DNA of 64,000 nt from an uncultured Flavobacteriaceae bacterium (GTDB taxonomy: Bacteria; Bacteroidota; Bacteroidia; Flavobacteriales; Flavobacteriaceae), in the NCBI GenBank assembly GCA_947502635.1, contig CANNAN010000006.1, forward strand, positions 186,001 through 250,000. Reading direction: 5' to 3'. Under the pieces are notes generated by a model. The model did not search any database. It was given only the letters and a program-made list of their open reading frames with translations, and was not told the DNA's origin. Shown in pieces: positions 7,601 to 16,171 of this stretch (position 1 is the stretch's first letter; every line of letters begins with the position of its first letter). A program made the position numbers and the translations under genes.

Positions 7601-10600
7601 ATGCAAAAATTATACAAATTCTTTTCATCCTCAAGTTTAGCATTATTGTTACTATTAATTTTCGCAATTGCTATGGCGACTGCTACTTTTGTAGAAAACG
7701 ATTTTGGTACAGCCACTGCATGGGTCGCTATTTACGATGCCTGGTGGTTTGAAGTTGTTCTACTGGGATTAGCTATTTGTTTTGCTGCTAATATTTTTAA
7801 ATATAAGCTATTACGTAAAGAGAAATGGGCAACTTTATTGTTTCATGTGGCATTTATTGTTATCATTTTGGGAGCAGCGATTACGAGATATGCTTCTTAT
7901 GGAGGTATTATGAGAATTAGAGAAGGGGCTTCTTCCAATATTGTTATTTCAGATACTAATTTTTTAACGGCAACGATAACAGATGGTACGAATACCAAGA
8001 CTATAAAAGAGAAGCTCACATTTTCACCTATAAATAATAATGATTTTACATTAAAAACAAGTTTTAATGATACGCCAATCGTTATTTCTTATAACAATTT
8101 TATTGCGGATGCTGTTCCTGAAGTTGTTCATGATGATACTCATGGTGAACCGCTTTTAGAAATGGTGGTAACGGTTGGAAATGGTAGAAATACAGTATAT
8201 CTTAAAAAAGGGGAGATTGAAAAAATTGGTGAACACCAACATGAAATTGGGTTTAACTCTAATAAAAAAGGTATTATTAATATCTTAGAAAAAGAGGGTG
8301 CTTTTAGTATTAAAGCACCACACGATCTGGATTTTTTTATCATGTCTTCACAACAGGCAGGGAAGATTGCTAAGGATAGCTTGCAGCCTATTACATTAAG
8401 AACGTTATATAGAGATGGTGATATTTCTTTTGTGCCTTTGGTTTATCATGAAAAAGGAAAATTTCGATTAAAGAGTGTTTCAGAAAAACCTAAAGACAAT
8501 GATAAAACGAAAGATGATGCTTTAATAGTAAACGTTTCTGTTGATGGAGAAGAACAAGTTGCAAATATTTTATACAGAGAAGGTTTTTTGCCAACACATC
8601 ATAATTTAGAAATTAATGGAAAAAAAGTTGTTTTGTCCTATGGAGCAGCTGCTATAAAAACGCCTTTTTCAATTCAATTAGACGATTTTCAATTGGAAAG
8701 ATATCCAGGGTCTTCAAGTCCATCTGCTTATGCCAGTGAAGTCACTATTTTAGATAGTGATACAAAGACTCCGTTTCGAATTTTCATGAATAATGTACTT
8801 GATTATAGAGGGTATCGTTTTTTTCAGGCTAGTTATGATACCGATGAAAAAGGAACTGTCCTTTCTGTTAATCATGATAGATTAGGAACTTTTGTGACCT
8901 ATTTGGGGTATTTGTTGATGATGCTTGGTATGTTTTTTACCCTTTTTGGAAAAACATCACGTTTTAAATTCATTAATAAAAAATTAAAACAATTAAAGAA
9001 AAAATCTGTTACAACGGCATGTCTGCTTCTTTTTGGACTAACTAGTATTGTTGCACAAACACCAGCAGATTCTTTAACTATCGTTGTAGAAAAAGCTATT
9101 GGGAATCAAGAAATAGATAAAGATCATGCCGATTTTTTTGGTAGGCTTTTAGTACAGGATTTAGACGGGCGTATAAAACCTATAAATACATTAGCGTCAG
9201 AGTTTCTTAGGAAAATCTCTCGAAAATCTAAATTTACATACCCTTTAGCCGATAAGAAGATCGTGTTAGATGCCAATCAGACTTTTTTAGCCATGCATAT
9301 GTTACCTCAAATATGGCAGCGTGTCCCTATTATAAAAGCAGATTTTGATAAAACAGGAAAACTCTTTGATAGTATTCCTAAAGGAAAAAACAATTTAATA
9401 GCGTTCACGAATTTATTAAATGAAAATGATGACTATCTTTTAACGAATCAAGTTGAAGAAGCTAATAAAAAGAAACCATCTGAACGTAACGAATTTGACA
9501 AAGAGGTTTTAAAAATAGATGAACGCTTTAATATTCTTTACAATGTTTTTATAGGTAATTACTTGAAGATTTTTCCAAATAAGAACGATAAAAATAATAC
9601 ATGGTTTAGTTATACGCATCATTTTAAAGATTTTCCAGATGAAGATGCCCAGTTTGCAAAAACCATTATATCATCTTATTTTAAAGATGTAGCTACACAA
9701 AATTATGAAGCTGCCCATGAGAAGCTCACCTATATTAAGAAATATCAGGAAGTTTTAAGTGCTAAAATCATTCCAACACCAGAGCGTATTGAAGCAGAGT
9801 TATGGTATAATAAGGCGAACATTAATTTTTGGCTGTTTCAAGTGTTTTTTACGCTTGGTTTTATCTTACTGGTTTTAGCTATTGTTAGAATGTTTTCAAA
9901 GAAAAAATGGATCGATATTTTAAATAATACGGTTATCATTTTAACATTGATTTCCTTCTTATGCTTTACAGGAAATATTCTTTTACGTTGGTATGTAGCG
10001 CAGCATGCTCCTTGGAGTAACGGCTATGAAATGTTGATTTTTGTGGCTTGGGTATTGGTATTATGCGGATTATTTACATTTAGAAAATCCGATTTTTCAT
10101 TGCCTTTATCCACTTTGTTTTCTGGTGCCTTACTGTTTGTGAGTTATTTGGATTGGTTAAGCCCAGAAATCACTAATTTAATGCCTGTATTAAAATCCTA
10201 TTGGCTAAAAATTCATGTTGCAACTATTGTGAGCAGTTATGCGCCTTTAGCACTTTCTGCTATTTTGGGACTTATGGCTTTGCTATTATTGATATTTAGA
10301 ACATCTAAAACAAAAGATATTATAGATATAAAAATTAAAGAGCTTAGCTATATTAATGAAATAGCGATGACTATTGGCTTATTTGTATTAGCCGTAGGGA
10401 CTTTTTTAGGCGGTATTTGGGCAAACGAATCCTGGGGACGCTATTGGGCATGGGATCCTAAAGAAACCTGGGCTCTAATTAGTATTATTGTGTATGCCAT
10501 CGTTTTACATTTACGTTTTATTCCTAAACTGAATAATATATATGTACTTAATGTCGCTAGTATGTTTGCCTTTTGGTCTATTATAATGACTTCCTTCGGA

Positions 10601-10753
10601 GTTAATTACTACCTTTCTGGGTTGCATAGCTATGCAGCGGGAGATCCTTTGCCTATTCCTACATTTGTTTATGTGTTAGCCGTTTTTATGATAGTTGTTG
10701 CTGTTGTAGCTGCTATAAGGAATAAAGAGAAACAGGCTGTTTCTGAAAAATAA
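7601..10753 (+). CDS. ccsBA: CcsBA (ResB-CcsA fusion), cytochrome c maturation system II
   Basis: A 1050-residue fusion, the common form in Bacteroidota. The N-terminal part (helices near residues 12-35, 48-68 and 75-95, then a large periplasmic domain) matches ResB/CcsB. A middle helix near residue 435 and a second soluble region follow. The C-terminal third is CcsA, with about six helices and the tryptophan-rich haem-handling motif WGRYWAWDPKETW. The protein exports haem and attaches it to CxxCH motifs. That is needed for the five multihaem cytochromes visible before this gene and more after it. The alternative frame at 7552-7752 is a shadow. The attachment of haem to NrfA's CxxCK motif may also depend on this protein, as no separate NrfEFG-type genes are seen. 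Confidence 0.95.
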   Translation: MQKLYKFFSSSSLALLLLLIFAIAMATATFVENDFGTATAWVAIYDAWWFEVVLLGLAICFAANIFKYKLLRKEKWATLLFHVAFIVIILGAAITRYASYGGIMRIREGASSNIVISDTNFLTATITDGTNTKTIKEKLTFSPINNNDFTLKTSFNDTPIVISYNNFIADAVPEVVHDDTHGEPLLEMVVTVGNGRNTVYLKKGEIEKIGEHQHEIGFNSNKKGIINILEKEGAFSIKAPHDLDFFIMSSQQAGKIAKDSLQPITLRTLYRDGDISFVPLVYHEKGKFRLKSVSEKPKDNDKTKDDALIVNVSVDGEEQVANILYREGFLPTHHNLEINGKKVVLSYGAAAIKTPFSIQLDDFQLERYPGSSSPSAYASEVTILDSDTKTPFRIFMNNVLDYRGYRFFQASYDTDEKGTVLSVNHDRLGTFVTYLGYLLMMLGMFFTLFGKTSRFKFINKKLKQLKKKSVTTACLLLFGLTSIVAQTPADSLTIVVEKAIGNQEIDKDHADFFGRLLVQDLDGRIKPINTLASEFLRKISRKSKFTYPLADKKIVLDANQTFLAMHMLPQIWQRVPIIKADFDKTGKLFDSIPKGKNNLIAFTNLLNENDDYLLTNQVEEANKKKPSERNEFDKEVLKIDERFNILYNVFIGNYLKIFPNKNDKNNTWFSYTHHFKDFPDEDAQFAKTIISSYFKDVATQNYEAAHEKLTYIKKYQEVLSAKIIPTPERIEAELWYNKANINFWLFQVFFTLGFILLVLAIVRMFSKKKWIDILNNTVIILTLISFLCFTGNILLRWYVAQHAPWSNGYEMLIFVAWVLVLCGLFTFRKSDFSLPLSTLFSGALLFVSYLDWLSPEITNLMPVLKSYWLKIHVATIVSSYAPLALSAILGLMALLLLIFRTSKTKDIIDIKIKELSYINEIAMTIGLFVLAVGTFLGGIWANESWGRYWAWDPKETWALISIIVYAIVLHLRFIPKLNNIYVLNVASMFAFWSIIMTSFGVNYYLSGLHSYAAGDPLPIPTFVYVLAVFMIVVAVVAAIRNKEKQAVSEK

Positions 10754-11250
10754 TGAACTAATAATTGTTTCTTTTTTGTTTAAGGAATTCGATCTAAGCC
10801 ATGGTTTTTGCTTTTTCAGCAATATGCTGTATTTGTTATTCCTGAGAAAGTAGGCATCCACTGTTTTACAAAATGCCCAAGTGCGAATAGTACATTAATG
10901 CTATCTTTTACTTTAACGAATAAATTAGCAAAGACTTTAGGATGGTATAACAAGTGGTTTAGAAGGGTATGTATTAAATTAAGTAATGATTACATCTCTA
11001 TTGTTTAAGTAGATTCCTACTTTATCAGGGATGGCAAGGGAATGATTACCAAATAATGGGAGTGGTTACATTAGAAATGAAATCAAAATCACACTTTTTA
11101 TTTTGCGAATATGGCATAAATCAATATTCAAAATTTCTATGTTGTGAATTTGAATGTCAAATTTTTGTTTTCTCTTAAAAGTATATGCGCTATTTATGAG
11201 CATAAGTATTAATACTTATATTCGTAATATCATAAACATACTTTTAAAGC
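10754..11250. other. Non-coding region with degenerate inverted repeat and regulator promoter
   Basis: No convincing gene lies here; two short open frames (10676-10861 minus, 10808-11008 plus) lack family features and sit on the repeat. A 23-base arm at 10838-10860 (ATTCCTGAGAAAGTAGGC and onward) is nearly complementary to 11010-11032 (ending ACTTTATCAGGGAT). Similar ATTCC-TG-GAAAG-AGG units are frequent between flavobacterial genes. The last 80 bases hold the operator of the FNR-type regulator. Confidence 0.6.
11203..11218. promoter_or_regulatory. FNR-type operator palindrome before the regulator gene
   Basis: TAAGTATTAATACTTA is a perfect palindrome ending 32 bases before the start codon. 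The same arms, TAAGTA-N4-TACTTA, occur before the globin gene and nrtA. It is nested in a wider inverted repeat (TTAAAAGTATATG at 11175-11187, CATACTTTTAA at 11237-11247) that contains two further AAGTAT/ATACTT half-sites. A TATTTATG sequence (11191-11198) just upstream resembles a Bacteroidota -7 box. Auto-regulation is the likely meaning. Confidence 0.65.
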
Positions 11251-12009
11251 ATGCAAGCACCTTATAAAAATATAAGAGAGGTAAAACAAAGAACAAAATC
11301 ATTGTTTGGTTTAGCTTGTACTTCATGTGATAATGTTAACTGTTTGATAAAAAGAAATTTACCTTCTTTAGAGCGTTCTAATTTTACAGGGAAAAAGAAT
11401 GATATCAAATGTAAAAAGGGACAGCAGTTTATAATAGAAGGCGCTCCGGTAAACGGTCTGTTTTTCATTTTAAAAGGCACTGTAAAAGTATTCAGGACAG
11501 GCATTAATGGCCGAGAGCAAATTGTGAGATTCGCTAAAGAAGGAGAAATTATTGGTCACCGTGGTTTTGGTACTGAAGAATACTACTCTATAGGTGCTAT
11601 TGCATTACAGGATACTGTTTTATGTTATTTTTCAAAGAATGACTTACAAGAAGCATTGCTTGCAGATTCTAGGTTCTCTTATGATATGATGCTCTTTTAT
11701 GCTAATGAACTCAATAGGAGTGAGAGCAAAGTGAAATCTATTTCGCAAATGACAGTTCGTGAGCGTGTTATTGATACTTTATTATATATCCACCGAAAAT
11801 TTGGTGATTTAAAAGGGTTTTTAAACCTCCCATTAAGTAGAAGAGAGTATGCCGATTATGCTGGTACTACAGAAGAGCAGGTTATTCGTGCGTTTTCTGC
11901 GCTTAAAAAAGAAAACCTTATTACAGCGAAAGGAAAGAAGATTGGCATAAATGATACCCAACTACTTAAAAAAGAAATTAGCGAACATAATTACTTCTTA
12001 GATACCTGA
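11251..12009 (+). CDS. Crp/FNR-family transcriptional regulator with FNR-like cysteines
   Basis: A 252-residue regulator with a cyclic-nucleotide-binding-type fold (about residues 45-150) and a C-terminal winged helix-turn-helix (about 168-235). Cysteines 23, 26 and 31 form C-x2-C-x4-C, and Cys125 sits where E. coli FNR has its fourth ligand (Cys122). This suggests an oxygen- or nitric oxide-sensitive 4Fe-4S cluster. Cys54 is extra. In the recognition helix (TEEQVIRAF) the Glu and Arg equivalent to FNR Glu209 and Arg213 are kept, but the Ser212 position is Ile. This fits an operator half-site that keeps the G but differs elsewhere (AAGTA against TTGAT). It lies between the nap/nrf/ccs genes and the globin operon and probably controls them. 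Cluster binding is inferred from the cysteines. Confidence 0.9.
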   Translation: MQAPYKNIREVKQRTKSLFGLACTSCDNVNCLIKRNLPSLERSNFTGKKNDIKCKKGQQFIIEGAPVNGLFFILKGTVKVFRTGINGREQIVRFAKEGEIIGHRGFGTEEYYSIGAIALQDTVLCYFSKNDLQEALLADSRFSYDMMLFYANELNRSESKVKSISQMTVRERVIDTLLYIHRKFGDLKGFLNLPLSRREYADYAGTTEEQVIRAFSALKKENLITAKGKKIGINDTQLLKKEISEHNYFLDT

Positions 12010-12382
12010 TTCTTTTCCAAACATCTCTAAAATTCACTGTTAGGGTATATCCTAAAAAAAAAGCACAAAGTCTATAATAAGTTTGAGAGCTACTAATAAT
12101 CAAATTAATTAATTAGATATGTTAATTATTATCAATTATTTGAATTTCAGGTTGTTAGTGTTTTATTAGAATTACAGTTTACGTCGAAACTGACGTTAAT
12201 TAGTGCTGTCTATGTCTAATTTTTATTCATTATTAAACACAATATTTGAGCATTTACATTCGCCTTAAAGCCCAGTTTTTTCTCCATTTTCAAATAATTC
12301 TCTGCGTTTTGACAGTTTTTAACATGTCGTAAAAGACCATTTTCAACTGTATTATTTCATAATTAATTAAGGAGTTACTATT

Positions 12383-12390
12383 TATTTTTG
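12383..12390 (+). promoter_or_regulatory. Candidate -7 promoter box of the globin operon
   Basis: TATTTTTG matches the Bacteroidota -7 consensus TAnnTTTG. It ends 7 bases before the TAAGTA-N4-TACTTA palindrome. The nrtA promoter has exactly the same spacing (TACATTTG, then palindrome). No clear -33 element was found. Confidence 0.5.
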
Positions 12391-12397
12391 CCTTAAA

Positions 12398-12413
12398 TAA
12401 GTACTAATACTTA
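12398..12413. promoter_or_regulatory. FNR-type operator palindrome before the globin operon
   Basis: TAAGTACTAATACTTA has the same arms as the sites before the regulator gene and nrtA. It starts 8 bases after the end of the -7 box, so it would cover the transcription start, a repressor-like position. The preceding bases (TTTGCCTTAAA) are also nearly identical to those before the nrtA site (TTTGCATTAAA). Confidence 0.65.
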
Positions 12414-12446
12414 ATTTTTAAAAAACAAACAAAATACATAAGATTT

Positions 12447-12860
12447 ATGGAATCAAAAACCATCACCCTAGTTCAGGAATCATTTGAAAAAGTAAAGCCC
12501 ATAGCTCCTGCAGCAGCAAAAATATTTTATGACAACCTTTTTAATTTGGATCCAAAACTAAAGCAATTATTTCCGAATAATGAAGATGCAATGAAAGTAC
12601 AAGGAAACAAATTAATGAGTATGCTTGGTGCAGCTGTTGCTGGGTTAAGTAATTTGGAAACTTTAATTCCGATTTTAAAGGATTTAGGGAAAAGACATGT
12701 AGAGTATAATGTACAAGCTTTTCATTATGTTACGGTAGGAGAAGCATTGTTAGGAGCGCTTGAAGCTGGTTTAGGAGAAGATTTTACTTCAGATGTGAAG
12801 GAGGCTTGGACAGTTGCATACGGAACGATGTCAAATGTCATGATTGAGGCTGCTTATTAA
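12447..12860 (+). CDS. Single-domain globin (flavohaemoglobin-type haem domain)
   Basis: A 137-residue globin close to the haem domain of flavohaemoglobin and to Vitreoscilla-type haemoglobin. A Tyr in IFYDNLF fits the B10 position, the His in GKRHVEYNV fits the proximal F8 ligand, and VGEALLGALEAGLGEDF is the typical H-helix entry. These globins bind oxygen and nitric oxide; with a reductase they convert NO to nitrate. No reductase domain is fused, but an FAD/2Fe-2S reductase is encoded three genes downstream in the same run. It is the first gene of the operon under the FNR-type operator. Confidence 0.92.
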   Translation: MESKTITLVQESFEKVKPIAPAAAKIFYDNLFNLDPKLKQLFPNNEDAMKVQGNKLMSMLGAAVAGLSNLETLIPILKDLGKRHVEYNVQAFHYVTVGEALLGALEAGLGEDFTSDVKEAWTVAYGTMSNVMIEAAY

Positions 12861-12880
12861 TAACTTAAAAACCAAAAAAC

Positions 12881-13693
12881 ATGAAAATTATTTATAAAAC
12901 CATATTACTACTAACATGTATCATTTTAACTTCATGTGGAGGTGTACCAGAAGAAAAGTCTAAAACCGCAAGTGAAGAAAATGCTTTTTCTGTAGAAGAT
13001 GTATTAGAAATGGTATCAAAAGAGAATGATGTAACTAGAACACTATATACAAAAGCTATAGTCGGAAAGGGTAAAGCTCAAGGGATGAAGTTTGATGAAG
13101 ATTGGAGAAAGGATGACGTGGAAGCGGGACCATTACCAGCATTATTTCTAAGAGGTGTCGCTACAAGTATTCAAAAGAATCCTGTGCCTTTAGGTTTGTA
13201 CCTTGGGTCTGATTTTCCAGTAAATGCTGCTAATAAATTTGAAGGAAAGCAAGCTGATTTGTTTGAACAAATAAAAAAGGATCAAAAGCCACAATTTTTC
13301 TATGATGAAGAACAAAAATTACACACTGCTATGTTTGCAGATTTAGCAAGTGCGGGTGCTTGTGTAAGTTGTCATAATGACCATCCTCAAACAACAAAAT
13401 CCGATTGGAAATTGGGTGATGTTATGGGGGCAACTACATGGCAATACCCAAAAGACTCATTAACATATAAAGAAACGGTAGCAGTTTTAAACTCTTATGC
13501 CAAAGGAACTGTCGATATATATATGGAGTACTTAGATGAAATTAAAGCCTTTGAAGCAAGTGAAAAACCAGAAATTGGCAAAAAATGGCCTGCAGAAGGA
13601 AATTATTTGCCAACAGCTGAAGTTTTTCTTGATAGCGTTAAAAAGTTATCATCCTACGAAACCATGAAACACCTACTAGTAACAGCAAAATAA
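12881..13693 (+). CDS. Monohaem DUF3365 (Tll0287-like) lipoprotein
   Basis: A 270-residue lipoprotein (hydrophobic signal, then LTSCGG) with one haem motif, CVSCHNDHP. The central part, with NPVPLGLYLGSDFPVNAANKFE and the haem motif close behind, matches the DUF3365 or Tll0287-like domain, a small sensor- or cytochrome-like domain. It starts 20 bases after the globin gene and is surely co-transcribed. In other bacteria this domain is often a periplasmic sensor module of kinases; here it is free-standing and lipid-anchored, so a redox or gas-binding role in the periplasm is inferred. Confidence 0.82.
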   Translation: MKIIYKTILLLTCIILTSCGGVPEEKSKTASEENAFSVEDVLEMVSKENDVTRTLYTKAIVGKGKAQGMKFDEDWRKDDVEAGPLPALFLRGVATSIQKNPVPLGLYLGSDFPVNAANKFEGKQADLFEQIKKDQKPQFFYDEEQKLHTAMFADLASAGACVSCHNDHPQTTKSDWKLGDVMGATTWQYPKDSLTYKETVAVLNSYAKGTVDIYMEYLDEIKAFEASEKPEIGKKWPAEGNYLPTAEVFLDSVKKLSSYETMKHLLVTAK

Positions 13694-13716
13694 GTTTAAT
13701 TTAGTTTTGATTATTT

Positions 13717-13764
13717 GCAACTTCGCTCATTGCTGAAAAGCCCCGAAAGTAATGGGCAAGTTGC
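13717..13764 (+). other. Stem-loop inside the globin operon
   Basis: GCAACTT ... CATT (13717-13731) pairs with AATG ... AAGTTGC (13751-13764) with a few unpaired bases and a loop of about 19 bases. It lies in the 104-base gap between the DUF3365 and membrane cytochrome genes and lacks a strong T-run. It could be a processing or attenuation site that sets the ratio of the first two products to the rest. Confidence 0.4.
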
Positions 13765-13797
13765 TTATTGTTGTCTTAAAAAATAATTGATGAATTT

Positions 13798-14277
13798 ATG
13801 TCAATGAATAATAAATCCACTATAGTGGGATTGGTCCTTCTGTGTGTTTTCTTTTTACAATTCTTTTTAAAATTAGAATGGCATTGGTTGTTCGAGCTTC
13901 AGCAGCAAGAAATGTATAAACGCTGGTCTGGATTAGCCCTGGCTTTATTTATAGTTTTTCAATGGATATTAACATTAACGCGTGTTATTAAAAAGTTTAG
14001 AAAACATGCAATGACTATGCAGACCATACATAAATGGTTGGGAGCAATCTGCCCATTGTTTTTTTATATACATAGTATGTCTTTAGGTTATGGTTATTTG
14101 TTATTGTTATCATACATATTCTTTACAAACACGTTACTCGGTTATTTTAATCTTGATGTTATAAAAAATAAAAGCGATTTATTATTTAAAGGCTGGATGA
14201 TTGCTCACGTAGCTCTATCCATAATAGTTACAATAATGATGGTATTTCACATAACCATTGTGTTTTATTATAAATAG
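13798..14277 (+). CDS. Four-helix membrane cytochrome b (ferric-reductase-like domain)
   Basis: A 159-residue protein of four hydrophobic helices. Two helices each carry a pair of histidines 14 residues apart: one from TIHKWLG to YIHSM, the other from IAHVALS to VFHITIV. This is the pattern of a bis-haem b cytochrome as in ferric-reductase/NADPH-oxidase membrane domains. It stands 7 bases before a separate FAD/NAD(P)H reductase gene, so the two look like a split version of that enzyme class. Electrons would pass from NAD(P)H across the inner membrane. The family call is from topology and histidine spacing, not a clear named match. Confidence 0.65.
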   Translation: MSMNNKSTIVGLVLLCVFFLQFFLKLEWHWLFELQQQEMYKRWSGLALALFIVFQWILTLTRVIKKFRKHAMTMQTIHKWLGAICPLFFYIHSMSLGYGYLLLLSYIFFTNTLLGYFNLDVIKNKSDLLFKGWMIAHVALSIIVTIMMVFHITIVFYYK

Positions 14278-14284
14278 ATACTGA

Positions 14285-15313
14285 ATGAAACTACTAGTAA
14301 AAGATATAATTAAAGAAACCAATGATGCGGTAAGCGTGTGTTTTAAGAATGGGAATCTTTTTAAAAAATTAAAGTATAAACCAGGACAATTTTTAACCAT
14401 TCACGTTCCTATTGATAAAGAGGTGCATAAACGCGCTTATTCATTTAGTAGTAATCCCTATACCGATAAAGATTTAAAAATCACTATAAAACGTGTCGAT
14501 AAAGGTTTAGTATCAAACTTTGTTCATGATAACCTTCATGTAGGAGATAAGTTGATAGTTGATGATCCTGCAGGTTCTTTTTATGTAGAACCTGTTAGTA
14601 AGTTGAAAAAGCAATATGTATTATTTGCAGGAGGTAGTGGCATTACTCCTATGTTTTCTATTGTGAAATCTGTTTTAACAGAAGAAAAAGATTCAAATGT
14701 GTTACTGATTTATGCCAATCAGAGTATGGAATCTATTATTTTTCATGATGAAATACAAAGATTAGAAAATAAGTACCCAGATAACTTTTCTGTCGAGCAT
14801 ATTATTTCTTCAAATAAAAAATCTAATCATAATTATCATTCAGGTTTAGCAACACATAAACTGTTGAATACCATATTTTCAAAACATCAATTAGCTTATG
14901 ATGATCATACTTATATGATTTGTGGCCCTTTTGGTTATATGGAAAAGATTAAAGACATTTTAAAAGATAATGGTGTTTCTAGAGAAAAAATAAAGATTGA
15001 AGTTTTTAAAAGCCCAAAGGTAAAAGTAACGGGGAAAAATTTGTTAAGTGATGTTACTTTAAAGGTAGAAGGAGCGGTGCACGAAATAAAAGTAAGAGGC
15101 GATAAATCTATATTAGAACAAGCGATGTCGGAAAGTATTGTTATTCCATATTCATGCAGGGCAGGCATGTGCTCTACCTGTAAAGCAAAATGTATTTCAG
15201 GAGAAATAAAGATGATTGAAGGCCATTTATTAACAGAAAGCGATGTCGAAAAAGGCGAAATCCTCACATGTATTAGCTATCCTGTGAGTGAAAAAGTGGT
15301 CATTGAAATATAA
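14285..15313 (+). CDS. FAD/NAD(P)-binding oxidoreductase with C-terminal 2Fe-2S domain
   Basis: A 342-residue reductase of the ferredoxin-NADP reductase/PaaE type. The FAD-binding motif is RAYSFSS, the NAD(P) site is FAGGSGITPM, and CGPFGYME lies near the end of the flavodoxin-like fold. The C-terminal plant-type ferredoxin domain has CRAGMCSTCKAKC plus a later cysteine (ILTCIS). It could reduce the globin encoded upstream (a split NO dioxygenase), the membrane cytochrome b directly upstream, or both. It follows that gene after 7 bases and precedes the pentahaem cytochrome by 20. Confidence 0.9.
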   Translation: MKLLVKDIIKETNDAVSVCFKNGNLFKKLKYKPGQFLTIHVPIDKEVHKRAYSFSSNPYTDKDLKITIKRVDKGLVSNFVHDNLHVGDKLIVDDPAGSFYVEPVSKLKKQYVLFAGGSGITPMFSIVKSVLTEEKDSNVLLIYANQSMESIIFHDEIQRLENKYPDNFSVEHIISSNKKSNHNYHSGLATHKLLNTIFSKHQLAYDDHTYMICGPFGYMEKIKDILKDNGVSREKIKIEVFKSPKVKVTGKNLLSDVTLKVEGAVHEIKVRGDKSILEQAMSESIVIPYSCRAGMCSTCKAKCISGEIKMIEGHLLTESDVEKGEILTCISYPVSEKVVIEI

Positions 15314-15333
15314 TTTAAAATATTAGTTAGTAC

Positions 15334-16041
15334 ATGTTTAAGGTAAGTCCATTACGTAAAAGACAGTTTTTAGGAGGTATTATAGGTGTTATTCTGGGAT
15401 GCTCTATGTTTTATACATTAACCCTAGATACCACTGAGGCCTATATATCAATTGGTCCTATGAATACGGGGCATCAAGACCTGTCATGTTTTTCGTGTCA
15501 TGCAGATGCGAAAGGAAACTTATTAGAACAAGTACAATCCAATATTTCTCATACGTTTGGGGTTAGGGAAGAGGGCGTCGATTTTGGAACTAAAGATGTA
15601 ACTGTAGATAATTGCTTGCAATGTCACGACAGACCAAACGACAGGCATCCAACATATCGATTTTCCGAACCAAGGTTCAAAGAAGCAGTAAATCAGATTG
15701 ACGCGACTACTTGCATTACTTGCCATACAGAGCATCAGGAAGAACGGGTGTCTGTAGTTTCAATTAATTACTGTATGAACTGTCATCAAGATTTAGAAGT
15801 AGAAAATGACCCATTAGATATCTCTCATAAAAACTTAATAGCTAAAGAAGAATGGTTTACTTGTATTCAATGTCACGATTTTCATGGCAATCATAAATAT
15901 GATGTTCCTGAAAAACTATCAGATACAATTCCCATGGAATCCATTCAGGATTATTTTAAAGGAGGAGAAGATCCTTATGGTACCACTAAAAAATACATCG
16001 CTTTATCTCAAGAAGCCTGGTTAAAGACTTTGGAAGAATAA
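15334..16041 (+). CDS. Membrane-anchored pentahaem cytochrome c
   Basis: A 235-residue protein with an N-terminal membrane helix (about residues 12-30) and five haem motifs: CFSCH, CLQCH, CITCH, CMNCH and CIQCH. The layout resembles cytochrome c3/NapC-like multihaem carriers, but I do not recognise a named family. As the last gene of the globin operon it is a natural periplasmic acceptor for electrons crossing through the cytochrome b. The only neighbour downstream is the oppositely oriented lipoprotein array. Confidence 0.8.
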   Translation: MFKVSPLRKRQFLGGIIGVILGCSMFYTLTLDTTEAYISIGPMNTGHQDLSCFSCHADAKGNLLEQVQSNISHTFGVREEGVDFGTKDVTVDNCLQCHDRPNDRHPTYRFSEPRFKEAVNQIDATTCITCHTEHQEERVSVVSINYCMNCHQDLEVENDPLDISHKNLIAKEEWFTCIQCHDFHGNHKYDVPEKLSDTIPMESIQDYFKGGEDPYGTTKKYIALSQEAWLKTLEE

Positions 16042-16171
16042 AAGTTTAAAATAGATAAACTGGTTTAATATAGTGCTATTATGCATTGTTTTGATTTTAC
16101 ATTTGATGATTTCCATAAATATTTCGAAAGCTCTATTGCATTAAATTCCTCTATGGCGAGTTCTATATATT

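Larger units (their letters stand above)
12010..12446. other. Non-coding region upstream of the globin operon
   Basis: No gene was found. The stretch is AT-rich and holds the globin-operon promoter and operator near its 3' end. A small hairpin near 12043-12056 (TTAGG, loop, CCTAA) is followed by a run of A on the plus strand and so is not a plus-strand terminator. Confidence 0.6.

Noticed and set aside
10808-11008. Plus-strand open frame of 66 codons
   Set aside because: It runs over the degenerate inverted repeat and shows no signal, domain or family pattern; the minus-strand frame 10676-10861 fails the same way.
12043-12062. Small hairpin TTAGG-loop-CCTAA after the regulator gene as a terminator
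   Set aside because: It is followed by A, not T, on the plus strand and the stem is only five pairs.
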